DNA from: Achatina immaculata
Lineage: Eukaryota; Mollusca; Gastropoda; Stylommatophora; Achatinidae
DNA length: 64,000 bases
NCBI GenBank assembly: GCA_009760885.1
Contig: CM019708.1
Location: 11,708,931 to 11,772,930, forward strand
Direction: 5' to 3'
Shown in pieces: positions 1 to 38,543 of this stretch. A program made the translations under genes and the position numbers. How positions within the stretch are numbered: position 1 is the first letter of the stretch; every line of letters starts with the position of its first letter. A model generated the notes under the pieces. It was not told the origin of the DNA, did no database searches, and was given only the letters and a program-made list of their open reading frames with translations.

Positions 1-27282
<27,282 letters not shown>

Positions 27283-27960
27283 CGTCTGTAAACAACGGAA
27301 AGAAAACATCTTTCACATTTTCATAACGTTTGGTGATTTCTTATTTCAGTTTCACATGTTCACCCACCTAGAATAGGAGATGAGCAGCCTCTATGAATCC
27401 CATCATCAGTATTCTTCTTTTCATGGTTTGTTTTCTTTCTCTTCCCCCCCCCCCCATTTTTCATCCATGCTTCTTTCCTGGACTCTTAAGTTTCTGCAAA
27501 GAGTATGGGGTTCACAGGATGCATGTCTGGAGTATGGAGGCTACACATAAAAAGTAGGGTTTGAACAGCTTTCAGTTAGTGTAGATGAGTTTGTGATCTT
27601 GTGGTCTGTTTGAAGCAAGAAAATTGTGATTTTTTTTTTTTAAAAAGTTTGGCTTTAGACCAGGATCCTTGGAGTGTCTGATCTTTGTTCAGTGTCTCCA
27701 TTCAGCGTTGTACCTATGCCTCAAAGGCTGATATGATTGTGCTGTTTATAGGAGTCAGAGACAGACAGTAGGAAAAAAAATATATAAGAGCAATTATACG
27801 TGAAGTCAAAGTTGGCAGCAATATACACAGAGCAATTATAAGTGAAGTCAAAGTTAGCAGAGATACTAGCAAAACAAAGCTGGCCAAAACTACCTCCACA
27901 CAGAGATCCTCGAAACATGCTTTTACTATCACCTGTCTCAGCAGTTGGAGTAATATGCTC
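27283..27960. other. Upstream of KIF18 first coding exon
   Basis: Either 5' intron or intergenic. No promoter or non-coding exon can be called. 27780-27860 has two copies of an agagcaattatangtgaagt unit. Confidence 0.4.
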
Positions 27961-27964
27961 CTAG

Positions 27965-28320
27965 CACTGGAGGAGTATGTATCTTATATCTATCTAGAGT
28001 TTGTTCCTTATCTATCCAGAGTCGTCTGTCTGTCTGTTTCTTATATCTATGTATTCAGAGTCTGCTTCTCATATCTATGTATCCAGAGTCTGCTTCTCAT
28101 ATCTGTCTGTCCATCCATCCTGTCTGTTTCTCATATCTATCTATCTATCCAGAGTCTGCTTCTCATATCTGTCTGTCTGTCCATCCTGTCTGTTTCTCAT
28201 ATCTATCCAGAGTCTGTTTCTTATATCTATCTATCCAGAGTCTGTTTCTTATATCTATCTATCCAGAGTCTGTTTCTTATATCTGTCTATCAAAAGTCTG
28301 TTTCTTATACCTATCCAGTG
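27965..28320. repeat. TATC-based minisatellite
   Basis: Units of tatctatctatccagagtct then gtttctta, about 28 bp, expanding into (TATC)n and (TGTC)n runs. All three frames stay open for about 100 codons, which reflects the repeat and not a gene. Confidence 0.9.
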
Positions 28321-28339
28321 ACAACAAATGAACACAGAA

Positions 28340-29000
28340 ACCAGTGCCAAAATGCAAACTGTATTTCTCACAGACCCACTATGTACTACACAAGTATTAA
28401 AACATATACAAGAATAGACAGATAGAAGCCTTAATACAAAGTGAGCACTGAAAACAAATTACCAGTCACACAATGGATACCTTACCACAGTAACATCCCA
28501 GGAAATGAAGAGATTGACTGATTGATCAAAGGAGGCAGAACACAACAGATGGTAGAAATTCAACAAATGAAGAAACAAAGAACAGACTAAAGGCTACATA
28601 TTAAAAAAATGGATAAAATAACACCAAAATTCACAGACTAAAAGCTATACAGAAAGAACAATTAGCAAAACAACACCTGAATGCAAAGATAAGTGACTAA
28701 TACTATAAATTCTGAAGATTATAACCAAGTTTTAATCTGCAAAATGAGAACAAGACTCTGGAGCCTGAGACACCATCTATACCACACAATGAAAACTCTG
28801 TCAGCAGATATGTGTGCCTGTGGTAAAGAGCCACAGACAGTACATATCCTCCAAAAATTCAGCTATACAACCCATTCTGGTCATGCATCAGAAATGCCTG
28901 CTGGAGAAACTACATGGCAATGTTCAAAGGCACTGATGAACTGCTGTGTTTGTGAGAAAGACTGACACTTATGTGTCTCACATATCTGACATCGAGAACG
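28340..29000 (+). mobile_element. LINE F fragment: RNase H end and Cys-rich tail
   Basis: QWIPYHSNIPGNEEID (RNase H C-terminal motif, consensus WIPGHxxIxGNExAD) with a stop just after, then LWSLRHHLYHTMKTLSADMC and ACGKEPQTVHILQKF. Same protein family as 23097-23443. Confidence 0.78.
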
Positions 29001-29239
29001 ACAAAAGATATGTGAGACACAGCATCACACGACTCAAGCTGTTCTTAGTCTGCATAATACTATACGCCAGGTCAAGCGGTAAACAATACTAGCAACGGCT
29101 GGTATAAAGCTTTCTGGGTGGGACAGGAGAATAAATTGCACAGGGAGAAAGCCCTACAAAAGCAATGAAATAAACGAACAAAATTTAGGAAATACAGTAG
29201 GCAGAAATATATAGTCTTCATAATATTCTGGTATCCCAT

Positions 29240-29492
29240 GAATATATCGGTCAAGTGATAAGAAGAAACAATCAGAGAATCTCAAAACAAGCTAGCAACT
29301 GGACCACAAAAGGCCGAATAAAAAGAGATCGACCACATAAAACTATAAAGAGGACACTGTTAACAGAGGCCAAATTAACAGGCATAAAATCCCTTGATGA
29401 GGTCGAAAAGCTCGCCGAAAACAGGAAAACTTGGTGAACTACCATACGAGCCCTGTGTGACGTTTAACGGCACGGGAAGGATGTAAGAATAT
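29240..29492 (+). mobile_element. LINE A 3' end
   Basis: RRNNQRISKQASNWTTKGRI through LDEVEKLAENRKTW, ending aacggcacgggaaggatgta. Severely 5'-truncated. Confidence 0.85.
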
Positions 29493-30884
29493 CCCATGTG
29501 AACATGCTAGATTTCCAGATGTAGTGACCTCACTCTTCTCTGGTCGACAGGTTCAGGAGACGGAGCCGGGGAAATGGGATGTACCCGAGCGAAGCACGAA
29601 CGTGAAACTCCTACAAAACTGTTTTCTGAGACGAAAAGAAGCCATTTTTATTGTTATTACTTACAAGAATGTTTCACTATTTAATCTCGAACGACACATT
29701 AAATATCCGTCTTTACGATATGAACCGCGACAGTTTCTTATATCTCCTCAGAATTTGACACAATGATAACAATCCTCTTGCTGATGATGAATGATAAGGG
29801 GAATTAAAATGGCCATCTTTGAAATAGCCACAACGAACTTTGATTGGTTAATGGAAACTCACAATCAAAAATGGCCGTACTTCCGAGTCTTTCGTTTGAA
29901 TGGTTATAGGAGCGTCTTTGGCAACAGTTTACTACACAGACTAACAAAAAGAGAATTGAACCTTTTGCTTCTAAGTCATGCTGCAGAAGCACAAGTTGTG
30001 ATGTTTACAGACGAACAGTCAGTGATGTCTAACCTGAAAGCATAAAAAGAACTCATTTAGGCAAAACACAACACTCACAATCAACAAGAGATATCTCAGA
30101 TTGGGGGGGGGGAGGTGTATCTGTGGCAAATGCAAAAACAAAAAAAAATTATACTGTTGTCGAGCCGTCTAACTACTACTGCAAGCTATTACAAAATTTT
30201 AATAACAGGACAACAATCTACGAGGCAAAGTTCATTAACTGACGTGTGACACAATATAGAAAATTGCTTATATACCACTGTTACTACTAACGATCATTTT
30301 CTCATACCATAATTACAGTTTGCAAATGTTTCCTAGACTGTTGAGACTTTAAAATATGAAATAACTAGTTTATCAGCGCTACAATGTAAAAAGTTCGGGA
30401 ACATTATATTTATGCAAATCGCATACGAAAGTTAATTCTATCGTTATCTATCGTGGAAAGATTCCAGACTTTCATTTACATTCAGAGAAATGAAACGCGC
30501 TGGCATTTTTTTCAGTAGTTCGTCGGCTATGTATGATCAATGTTTATTCTTACTTATTTATGGTTTTTACTATATATTATGCCTTTTTATATAGTTAAAA
30601 TATTTTAGTTTTTCGTTTCTTATGTTTTCATATGTTAATTTTTTTTCTCGTTTTTACACTATCTAATACCTGCATTTTAAAGGCATGTATCTTTTTATTC
30701 AATGCTCACTCTTATACACCATTAGTATTTTTAATTTCTCGCTTAATTGTTTTCATGGGTAAGGATTTTGTTTTTTTCATTATGTTGCTTGTTATCTTCT
30801 CAAACTCCAGTATGCTTTTAGGGCCTTTGAAAATTAGATACCAACAGCTGAACGCTTCACAACCGATATATATTATATGCAATA
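29493..30884. other. Intergenic, unassigned
   Basis: 29520-29610 is locally CpG-richer than its surroundings (cggagccggggaaatgggat) and could hold the KIF18 promoter, but no motif proves it. 29791-30045 has an 84-codon open frame with no recognisable family. 30500-30880 is AT-rich. Confidence 0.35.
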
Positions 30885-31430
30885 AGTCTACTTGCCTCCT
30901 ATGACATCAAGACCACCCTGCAGTGGCAGTGGATACCAGGGCACGTGGATATCAGAGGCAATGAACGTGTTGACAGACCTGCAAAGAATGGAGCCACCAT
31001 GCCACTTCCTCACATCGCCACTAATATGAGTGTAACAGTTAAACACATTGTACACGACTGTATGCAGCAGTGGATGGGCAGCAGAACCAACAACCAAACT
31101 GAAAAATCCCTATATGCACAGCTGCGAAGTCCAACCCCAGTGACCACATCAACAGCATAATGTCGTAGAGATCAAAGCACAGTCTTCAGGTTGCCCACAT
31201 GACACACCACACTCAAAGAGTGATCGCTGACTACACACTAAACTGCATGAACTGCAACAGACAAGAAGAAGAAAATGTGAAACATCACCTGCTGGATTGC
31301 TGCAGTGAACTGAAAGATCTTCGAAGAACTTGATATCATCAAACTCCTCCATTATTGACATTCTGCACGGAGATACAGAGCAGTTGAAAAAAAAAGACGT
31401 GTACATTCAACTATCTGGTACAAGGGGATA
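30885..31430 (+). mobile_element. LINE F fragment: RNase H
   Basis: WIPGHVDIRGNERVDRPAKN is the RNase H C-terminal motif, followed by KSLYAQLRSPTPVTTS and a frameshifted Cys-poor tail. Stops present. Confidence 0.78.
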
Positions 31431-31529
31431 AAAAGATGAAAACTCGTTACCACGGGGATCGGAAAATTCAAGTCAATGTTTAATTCTGTTGAAAATGAGT
31501 TTAGTCATTCTTAGTCTTTTCAAGGCAAA

Positions 31530-31606
31530 TGACAGGCGTTTGTGGAAAACCCTTGCGGAAGCCTCATGTGCCTTGGGCAGTTAAGGTTCAGAGAGAGAGG
31601 GACTTT
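31530..31606 (+). mobile_element. LINE D 3' end scrap
   Basis: tttgtggaaaacccttgcgg followed by aagcctcatgtgccttgggc and a short GA tail, identical in plan to 37380-37461. Confidence 0.75.
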
Positions 31607-31685
31607 TAATTAATTTCAGTTTCATATTTTTCGTCTTTCGGTTTCAATATCCCGAGCAATGATACTTTCCCCTTGTTCACGTGTT

Positions 31686-31785
31686 GATGCACCTCATAAT
31701 AATCAGTCTAAAATTCTATTGGAAGTCTCAGACATGATGCACCTCATAATAATCAGTCTAAAATTCTATTGGAAGTCTCAGACAT
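31686..31785. repeat. Exact 50-bp tandem duplication
   Basis: Two identical copies, 31686-31735 and 31736-31785, beginning gatgcacctcataataatca. No mismatches seen, so the duplication is recent. Confidence 0.95.
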
Positions 31786-32106
31786 CGTGTCATGTCACTA
31801 TACAGTCATGTTAATTGCCTTTCACACCCATTTGTGCATGTACGATCTTCTCCTGCAAAATTGTTTCTTGAAAACACTTTCGTAAGCAAGCCTCAGTTCT
31901 AATTTGAGAGGTAGATTCACCTTTTCGCCAACGGAAGATTCTAACCACCAACTCCCTTTCCCCCCCCCCCTTTTTTTTAAAAAAACATACCACACAATAC
32001 CCTCCCCGCTGTCAGACTTATACTGTGAACGTATGGAACGTGTTTATTAACGACAGTTTGCAAGGAACCAATAACACTAAGAATCAAAGAATTAATTTGC
32101 TCCCCT

Positions 32107-32137
32107 CCCCCCCCCCCGTCAAATTAGGGGGGGGGGG
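32107..32137. repeat. Poly-C / poly-G inverted pair
   Basis: About 12 C, spacer gtcaaatta, about 11 G, directly before a SINE head. Can form a GC hairpin. Confidence 0.75.
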
Positions 32138-32395
32138 TGTCTGAGTGGCGAAGTGGTTAGAGCATTAGTCTCTCATGGCGTAGGTCAGGGGTTCGAATCC
32201 GGCTAGAGCCACCCCAGTCACCCAGCTGTAGAAATGGGTACCCGATTTCTTCTGGAGTTGGGGAAGGAAAGGTGGCCAGGCGGGATGTGAACACATCACT
32301 TCCTAGTGTGCTGACAGGTCAAGAAAAATACGGGCACTAACACCATATCCCTATGTGCCCCTTATGCATGATAAGGTTACCTTTACCTTACCCAC
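32137..32395 (+). mobile_element. SINE family 1, best copy
   Basis: tRNA-like head: tgagtggcgaagtggttaga (A-box region) and ggttcgaatccggctagagc (B box GGTTCGAATCC). The body reads cacccagctgtagaaatggg and gttggggaaggaaaggtggc, with a tail of cactaacaccatatccctat and a TTACC-rich end. The intact internal Pol III boxes are tRNA-like, but the 180-bp body shows a SINE and not a tRNA gene. Confidence 0.9.
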
Positions 32396-33030
32396 CCCTC
32401 CCGCAACTTTTTTTTAGATGCACCTGTGAATAGGATTAAAGATCAAAATGTATAAACTAGGAAAAAAAGTAGGAGCAGCTTTATTACTTAACGATTACAA
32501 AGTTGTGATTTTTCGGTGTGAGCCTTAATCATACAAAAACATACAGGATGAAGAAATAGAGAGAGGAGATAAAGTATAGATTCTCATGAATGCTATTTTT
32601 TTAAAATTAATAATGAATAGAGCACTTAGCTGCTGTAACTGTAAGATGTGGCTTGGTCAACGCTGTGTGTCAGAAATGAGCATTGTAGGGCGTAGAGACT
32701 GTTTAAATGGAGACCTGTGATGTGTGGTCGGTGGGTCGTAACTGGGTGTGGTGGGTAGGGAAACCGTGGAGGGTAGAGAGAGTGGTACAATGTTAACCTA
32801 GCCAGGAGAAGGTGAGATAGATGATTATAGTTAGGGTAGAGGGTTTGTAATATGATGCTGCGAGGAGGTTCTGAACTATGTGAATCACAGAAGTCTTTTG
32901 TCCAACCTCGATCGGGTAAAAGATAGCATTGAACACCGCCTTCACTCTTACACATCAGACAACCGTGTTCTCCTTCTTCTTATCAAGCACATCATACACG
33001 TCACAAATCGCCAGCTTTATCAGTTCTATG

Positions 33031-33775
33031 TCTGGCAAAGAACATAAACTTAACCGGCTCCGGCTTTTGCCCCCACCAGAGCCGGTCTCTTCTGCTTCTA
33101 GAGGTGATCCACCCTCCAATCGGCCCATCTCTTCTGCCACATCTGACCAACAGGCTTCTATCTCACTTGACCATCAGACTTCTTTAACACCTCCCGGCCA
33201 ACCTTCTCAGAGTACACAGCACATTCAAGTTCTAACACCCACACCCCTAGATGATACTCCTTTTCCTCATCCTCCTCCTCCAACCTCTAATATAGTCTGT
33301 ATTATTCCCCACCCCCCCACCCCCGACTTGCCTCTTTCTGATGATGAGAAACAAGTCCTCGGCAAAGGCCTTAAATTTATTCCTCCCGCCCTAAGTGTGA
33401 TCGCTATTTTTTACTGAGCGATGTTAAACAGTTCCACCGTCGACTGCGACTTAAATATCACTTTGCTAACAGAGAATCTAACCATTCATTCATTCATTTG
33501 CATGTCCCTTGTGGAACTTTGCCTCCCTAACAGCACTCATGTAGCCCTCTCGGTTGTGAGCACGATGGCCTGCCGCTGATGCATCCATTTACAGATCCTC
33601 AACGATGTCTTCCAGCCACGTTCGCCTTGGTCTTCCTCTCTTTCTTTTTCCCATTATGTACCCTTCCAAGACGGTCTTTTCTAGATTATCATGACGTTTA
33701 ATGTGTCCAAAATATTTATGTTTTCTCTCTTTAATCCTCTTACTAGCCAGCCTTCTTCATTATTAACCTCTTGTA

Positions 33776-33824
<49 letters not shown>

Positions 33825-36170
33825 CTTTTTTTGTGTCCACAATATTTGAAGAACTCTTCTGTAGCATCTACATTCAAAGGCATTTATGTGTTTCTCAGCT
33901 GTTTTGTTAAGTGTCCAGGTCTCACAGGCATATGTTGCGATGGGAAAGATGCATGCCCTTAAAAATCTTATTTGTGTGGTTCTGTCTGCTCCTCTCCACA
34001 GATTCTTTAGTTGTTTTACTTTCTGAAGAGCGATAGATGATGTCCTCCTTTTAATTTCCCTCATTGTATCTCCATTATTAGTTAGTAGTGATCCAAGATA
34101 TTCAAAACTCTTCACTTCTTCCAGTTTCTCCTTATTGATACATATTTCAGAGAATCTAACCAACTTACACAAAACCCCGATGACCCATTAGCCCATTACG
34201 ACCACCATAAATATCGCTAGACACCTTCCCCCAGGGCTTCCTAAGCTTTAGATCTGTACATTGATACAACGTGGCGTGAAATCCAGAACCTCCGACCACC
34301 AACACTTAGACATTTCAACTTAAACAAGGGAGAATCCAGGGCATTGTCCAAACTCCGACGTCGAGATGACATTGTAATAAAACCGGCAGATAAGACATCG
34401 AATCTCGTAGTTTGGAAAAAAAGATTTATATATTTCAGAAGGAGTGTCCCAACTCAGCAACACATATTTCTATGCCCCATGTAAAAACGATGCTACCTGT
34501 TCAAATAATGATAAAGTAGAAGCAGCCATTAAAGACCTGATTACAGAAGGTGGCCTCCCACCTCAAGCTGTTTCTCTTTACTTCAAGGGCAGCTGTTTAG
34601 GCAACCCCACCTTCTATCTTCTTCCTAAAATCCACAAACCCGGTCATCCTGGACGTCCCATTGTATCAGCATGCTCATGCCCCACTGAGAACATTTCTGA
34701 CTTTTGGACAGCATTTTCCAGCCGCTAGTACACAAACTACCCTCCTTTTTGAAAGATACCAACCACGCCTTAACAACTTTTGATAGGATCACACTCTCTC
34801 AACACTACAGCTATCACATCTTCCTCCTTGATGTCTGCTCCCTATTTACCTCTATCCCCCACGAGGATGGACTCTTAGCACTCCGCTATTTTCTCGACAA
34901 CGACCCTCACCCCACCACTAAAACTAACACCCTAATCAGACTTACACAGTTAGTATTAAATCTAAATTCTTTTGAATTCAACGGCGAATACTTCGAGCAA
35001 ATCAGTGGTGTTGCCAAGGGAACGAAAATGGGTCCCAGTTATGCATGTCTATTTATGGGTTTTCTGAAAGTCAAATTATGGGAAACCTACACTGGCAGAT
35101 TTTCGGAATTCTATAAAAGGTACATCCATGATGGCATTGGAGTCACCAGTATAAGCCACAGGAAGACCTAAAAAATTTTTATTCAGTTTGCCAGTTCACT
35201 TAATAATAACATAAAATTCACTTATGAAATTTCTGACAAGTCGGTCAACTTTTTAGACGTTAAAATTTCTGTTGGCACAAACAGGCCTGTCACCTCTGTA
35301 TTTTACAAGCCCACCGACAGCCACACCTATTTGCTTTACTCCTCTTCCCATCCTGAAGCCTGTAAGAACTCCATCCCGTACTCTCAACTCTTCCGTCTTC
35401 GCGGCATATGTCAGGATAATTTGGACTTTATAGATCAGTCCAACAAGTTATTAGAATTTTTCCGTCATCGCCACTACCCAGAAAATGTCCTTCGTGAAGC
35501 CTTCAACCATATCCAACTAGTGAGCCGCAAAGAACCATTCTGGAAAAAGCCTGTTACTCCATCTGACAGAGTTAAGACTACCTTTCCACCCGCATGGTCA
35601 GATTGTTAAGAAAATTCTTTATCGTCATCTGCCGATAATTCAGCTCGACCCCGACACTCGCGACATTTTCTCTGATCCACCCCTGTTGGCATACAAACGT
35701 GAGCTAAACCTTTAGGACATCTTCGTCCACAGCCACTTGAAGCGGAGCTTTACATATGTTGGTACCATAAAATGTAACCGTCCCCCGCTGTGTTACCTGC
35801 CCTGTAGTCTGGGAAATGAAAACGATCACATTTCCCAAAACTATCCTCACTCTTCATGAGTGATTCACATGCGAGTAACGTAATGTGATATACGTTATCG
35901 TATGCAAAAGATGTAGGATAACGTATATTGGTGAGACTGGCCTCAGATTAGGGGACCGCATGCAGAAACATCTGTACGATATCACCCAGCATTCTTCGAA
36001 ACCAGTCCCAAATCATTTCAATGGCCCCAACCACATAAGCAAATCTGATTTTCTGGTAACAGCCATCAAAGTCACACAGATGACACAAGCCGCCTAGGGC
36101 TTGAGAACCGCCACATTCAGGATTATGGGACGTTGGAATCACACGGGTTAAACTCTCTATTCAACTACAC
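33031..36170 (+). pseudogene. Penelope RT/GIY-YIG polyprotein, broken
   Basis: Readable pieces: 33031-33417 (N-terminal), 34170-34470 (frameshifted; IVIKPADKTSNLVVWKK region), 34444-34728 and 34704-35171 (RT fingers and palm), 35171-35609 (RT thumb: VNFLDVKISVGTN, FYKPTDSHTYLLY, SIPYSQLFRLRGIC) and 35885-36097 (GIY-YIG). The original frame is interrupted by at least four frameshifts or stops, by the LINE B insertion at 33485-34147, and by loss of the first catalytic Asp. Confidence 0.85.
33485..34147 (-). mobile_element. LINE B inserted in Penelope, 15-bp target duplication
   Basis: 5'-truncated copy in reverse: [40 protein letters not shown], 3' tail (CATT)n on the plus strand. Flanked by perfect cagagaatctaacca at 33470-33484 and 34148-34162. 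A (TA)n microsatellite of about 22 dinucleotides lies inside at 33776-33821. Confidence 0.93.
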
Positions 36171-36729
36171 CTAACATTCTCCTCTTCACCAATTATAATC
36201 CCTCTCTACTAAGCTCCACTCCCTTCTCACTTGTTACACATATTTCAGAACCTCCTCACAGCATCATTTTTAAAACCCCTCTACCCTAACTATAATCATC
36301 TATTTCACCTTCTCCTGGCTAGGTTAACATTGTACCACTCTCTCTACCCTCCACGGTTTCCCCATCCACCACACCCAGTTACGACCCACCGACCACACAT
36401 CACAGGTCTCCATTTAAACAGTCTCTACGCCCTACAATTCTCATTTCTGACACACAGCGTCGACCAAGCCACATCTTACAGTTACAGCAGCTAAGTGCTC
36501 TATTTATTATTAATTTTTTAAATTAGCATTCATGTGAATCTGTACTTTATCTCCTCTATTTATTTCTTCGTCCTGTACGTTTTTGTATGATTAAGGCTCA
36601 CGCCGAAACGTCACAACTATCGTAATAATAATCGTTAATTAATAAAGCTGCTCCTACTTTTTTCCTAGTTTATACATTTTTTTTATCACAGTTTTACTTC
36701 AGTGCTTCGTGCATAGTTTATACTTATAC

Positions 36730-37461
36730 ACTAATTATTGTGTGTTACTAGGATTACAGATCAATGTAGGAAAGACAAAGTTAATGAAGGAAAATGTGAA
36801 AAACAGAAATGTACTGAGGATAGATAACAAGTTAGTGGAGGAGGTCAACGAATTTGTGTATCTTGGTAGTAGAGTAGTAGAAGGTGGAGACAGCACAGAG
36901 GACATCAGCAATACACATACTGGAGCAAATCAGGCTTTTGCAATGCTGCAGACTATAAGGAAATTAAAAAAAAAATAAGCACAAAGATGAAAATCAAAAT
37001 ATTTAAGAGCAATGTTCTAAGTTACTACTCTATGGAAGTGAATGCTGGAAAATCACCAAAACTACAGAAAACAAGCTGGATTCTTTCCAGACTAAATGTT
37101 TACGAAGAATCGGAAGAATATTTTAGCCAAACACCATAAGAAATAACATCGTGTTGCAGAAATACAGGTGAAGCCACTGACAGCAATTATTGAGGAAAGC
37201 CGCTGGCGATGGTTGGGACATGTGCTCCTGATGACTGACGACTCACTATCAAAATTAGCATTAAGATGGACACCACAGAGTAACAGAAGTAAGGGTAGAT
37301 CAAAGGAGACGTGGAAAAAACAACAGAAATGATGCTGAGCAATAGACAGCTCACTTGGGCAAAAGCGGAAAAAAAGGAAAAGGACAGACGTTTGTGGAAA
37401 ACCCTTGCGGAAGCCCCATGTGCCTTGGGCACCTAAGGTTCAGAGAGAGAGAGAGAGAGAG
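36730..37461 (+). mobile_element. LINE D fragment with (GA)n tail
   Basis: LQINVGKTKLMKENVK, EEVNEFVYLGSRVVEGG and then, after frameshifts, SRWRWLGHVLLMTDDSLSKL are the C-terminal portion of a non-LTR RT. Ends gtgccttgggcacctaaggt and a GA run at 37440-37461. Confidence 0.8.
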
Positions 37462-38118
37462 TAATGTATGCCATCCATAGCTGTATACTGCAAAAGATTA
37501 AGTGCAGCTGCACACAGTTTTATGGAAGGCTTGTGTAAAGCCCCAGTGAGTTTTCTAGGACTTACGTCCATAGCGTTCACCATATTAATATTGCAGGCCT
37601 GTGAATGTTCATTATTATATGTTATTATGCTTGAATTATTATTACACTGAATCTGCATTTTCAGTGATATCGTTCATCCATTGGTCTTCCACTTATTCAT
37701 TAATATTGTCCTGTTGTTATGCTGATTTCGGTGCCAGTTTGTATGCTGTTGCTGAGGTTAATTGTGGGATTAAAAATGGTGTAATACTGATTACAGACTT
37801 ACTGGGTCATGTGGCATATGTCATGTGTACTGGTGTATTGAATGTTAGATGCTTTAGCAGTGTTATTCACAACTGACATACAATAGGCCAAGAAAGGGGG
37901 AACTGGGGTGATACGTAATGAGAGATATTGGATATGTCCTCTTAGTATGATAGCACATAACAAGAGGATTGTTGGTCTGTGACTCATCTTCATAAATATT
38001 CCTCCCAATATTGATAACATGTAAACTTGCACCAATCAAGTTTTACACGGCCACCTAGCCACGAGAAACTGCGCACTATCCATTCAGCCATCTTACATCT
38101 CCAATAAAAAGTGCTTGA
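37462..38118. other. Intergenic, no element recognised
   Basis: No long conserved frame. 38060-38090 (attcagccatcttacatct) holds a CCATCTT-type motif resembling a YY1 site, about 40 bp before the possible exon at 38119. Confidence 0.35.
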
Positions 38119-38161
38119 ATGGCGGCGTCTTCTATGCTGCTGGTATTAGTCGTGACACCTG
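38119..38161 (+). CDS. Possible orphan first exon
   Basis: ATG GCG GCG start followed by a hydrophobic stretch (MAASSMLLVLVVTP) and a good donor, ACCTG then gtgaga. Composition fits the start of a signal peptide. I could not find a second exon downstream on the plus strand, so it may be a chance match or a gene whose other exons I failed to recognise. Confidence 0.22.
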
Positions 38162-38516
38162 GTGAGAAAACGTGATCATGAAACAGAAATTCTGTCAGTC
38201 AAATTCAATCTCCCGCAGCTATCCACTTTGAGACACATACATGCAAACATGGTCTCATGTGAAGCACTAACTGTGCGAAAGTGTTGTTGTTTCTCGTTTG
38301 AAAAATCTGTTCCAGGGTCACCGCTGGGATAGCTATGTTTCATGATCACTAACGCATCTAGTCGGCTATGGGGCTTGACGCTATTTCAATCGGTCTGAGT
38401 ACCGCTTCTCCTCTATTAAATTTTTACATAGTTTGTAAATCGTGTCAGGTTCAAAGAAACAAAATATAATATTAAAGAAGACGGAAATGGAAATGTCGGT
38501 GGTTTTTAGTGATTGA
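38162..38516. other. Between possible exon and OMA1 3' end
   Basis: No feature recognised. Confidence 0.4.
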
Positions 38517-38522
38517 TTTATT
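38517..38522 (-). terminator. OMA1 poly(A) signal AATAAA
   Basis: AATAAA on the minus strand 21 bases after the OMA1 stop codon, giving a very short 3' UTR if used. No poly(A) tract is encoded in the genome after it. Confidence 0.6.
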
Positions 38523-38543
38523 TTCTGCATAGTGTTTGCTGGT

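Larger units (their letters stand above)
32445..36680 (+). mobile_element. Penelope-like element with inverted terminal repeats
   Basis: Terminal arms 32445-32875 and 36246-36680 (about 430 bp) are reverse complements. Between them lie, in shifting frames, an N-terminal Pro/Ser-rich segment with LPLSDDEKQVLGKGLKFIP, a reverse transcriptase (FYLLPKIHKPGHPGRPIVSA, LDVCSLFTSIP, GVAKGTKMGPSYACLF) and a GIY-YIG endonuclease (YVIVCKRCRITYIGETG...RLGDRMQKHL). This order is diagnostic of Penelope-like elements. The catalytic YIDD-type motif reads RYIHDGIG (Asp to His), frames are broken at about 33415, 34725 and 35170, and a LINE sits inside, so it is dead. Confidence 0.88.

Noticed and set aside
27955..28425. 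Overlapping long open frames of up to 156 codons in three frames
   Set aside because: They are produced by the 28-bp TATC minisatellite, whose unit lacks stops; no conserved motif.
29791..30045. 84-codon open frame as a gene
   Set aside because: No recognisable domain, no splice partners, and length expected by chance in this much sequence.
32137..32215. Functional tRNA gene on the plus strand
   Set aside because: Pol III boxes are present, but the acceptor and anticodon stems do not pair well and a conserved SINE body follows in several copies.
32445..36680. LTR retrotransposon or retrovirus-like element
   Set aside because: Terminal repeats are inverted, there is no protease, integrase or primer-binding site, and the GIY-YIG domain plus RT motifs fit Penelope.
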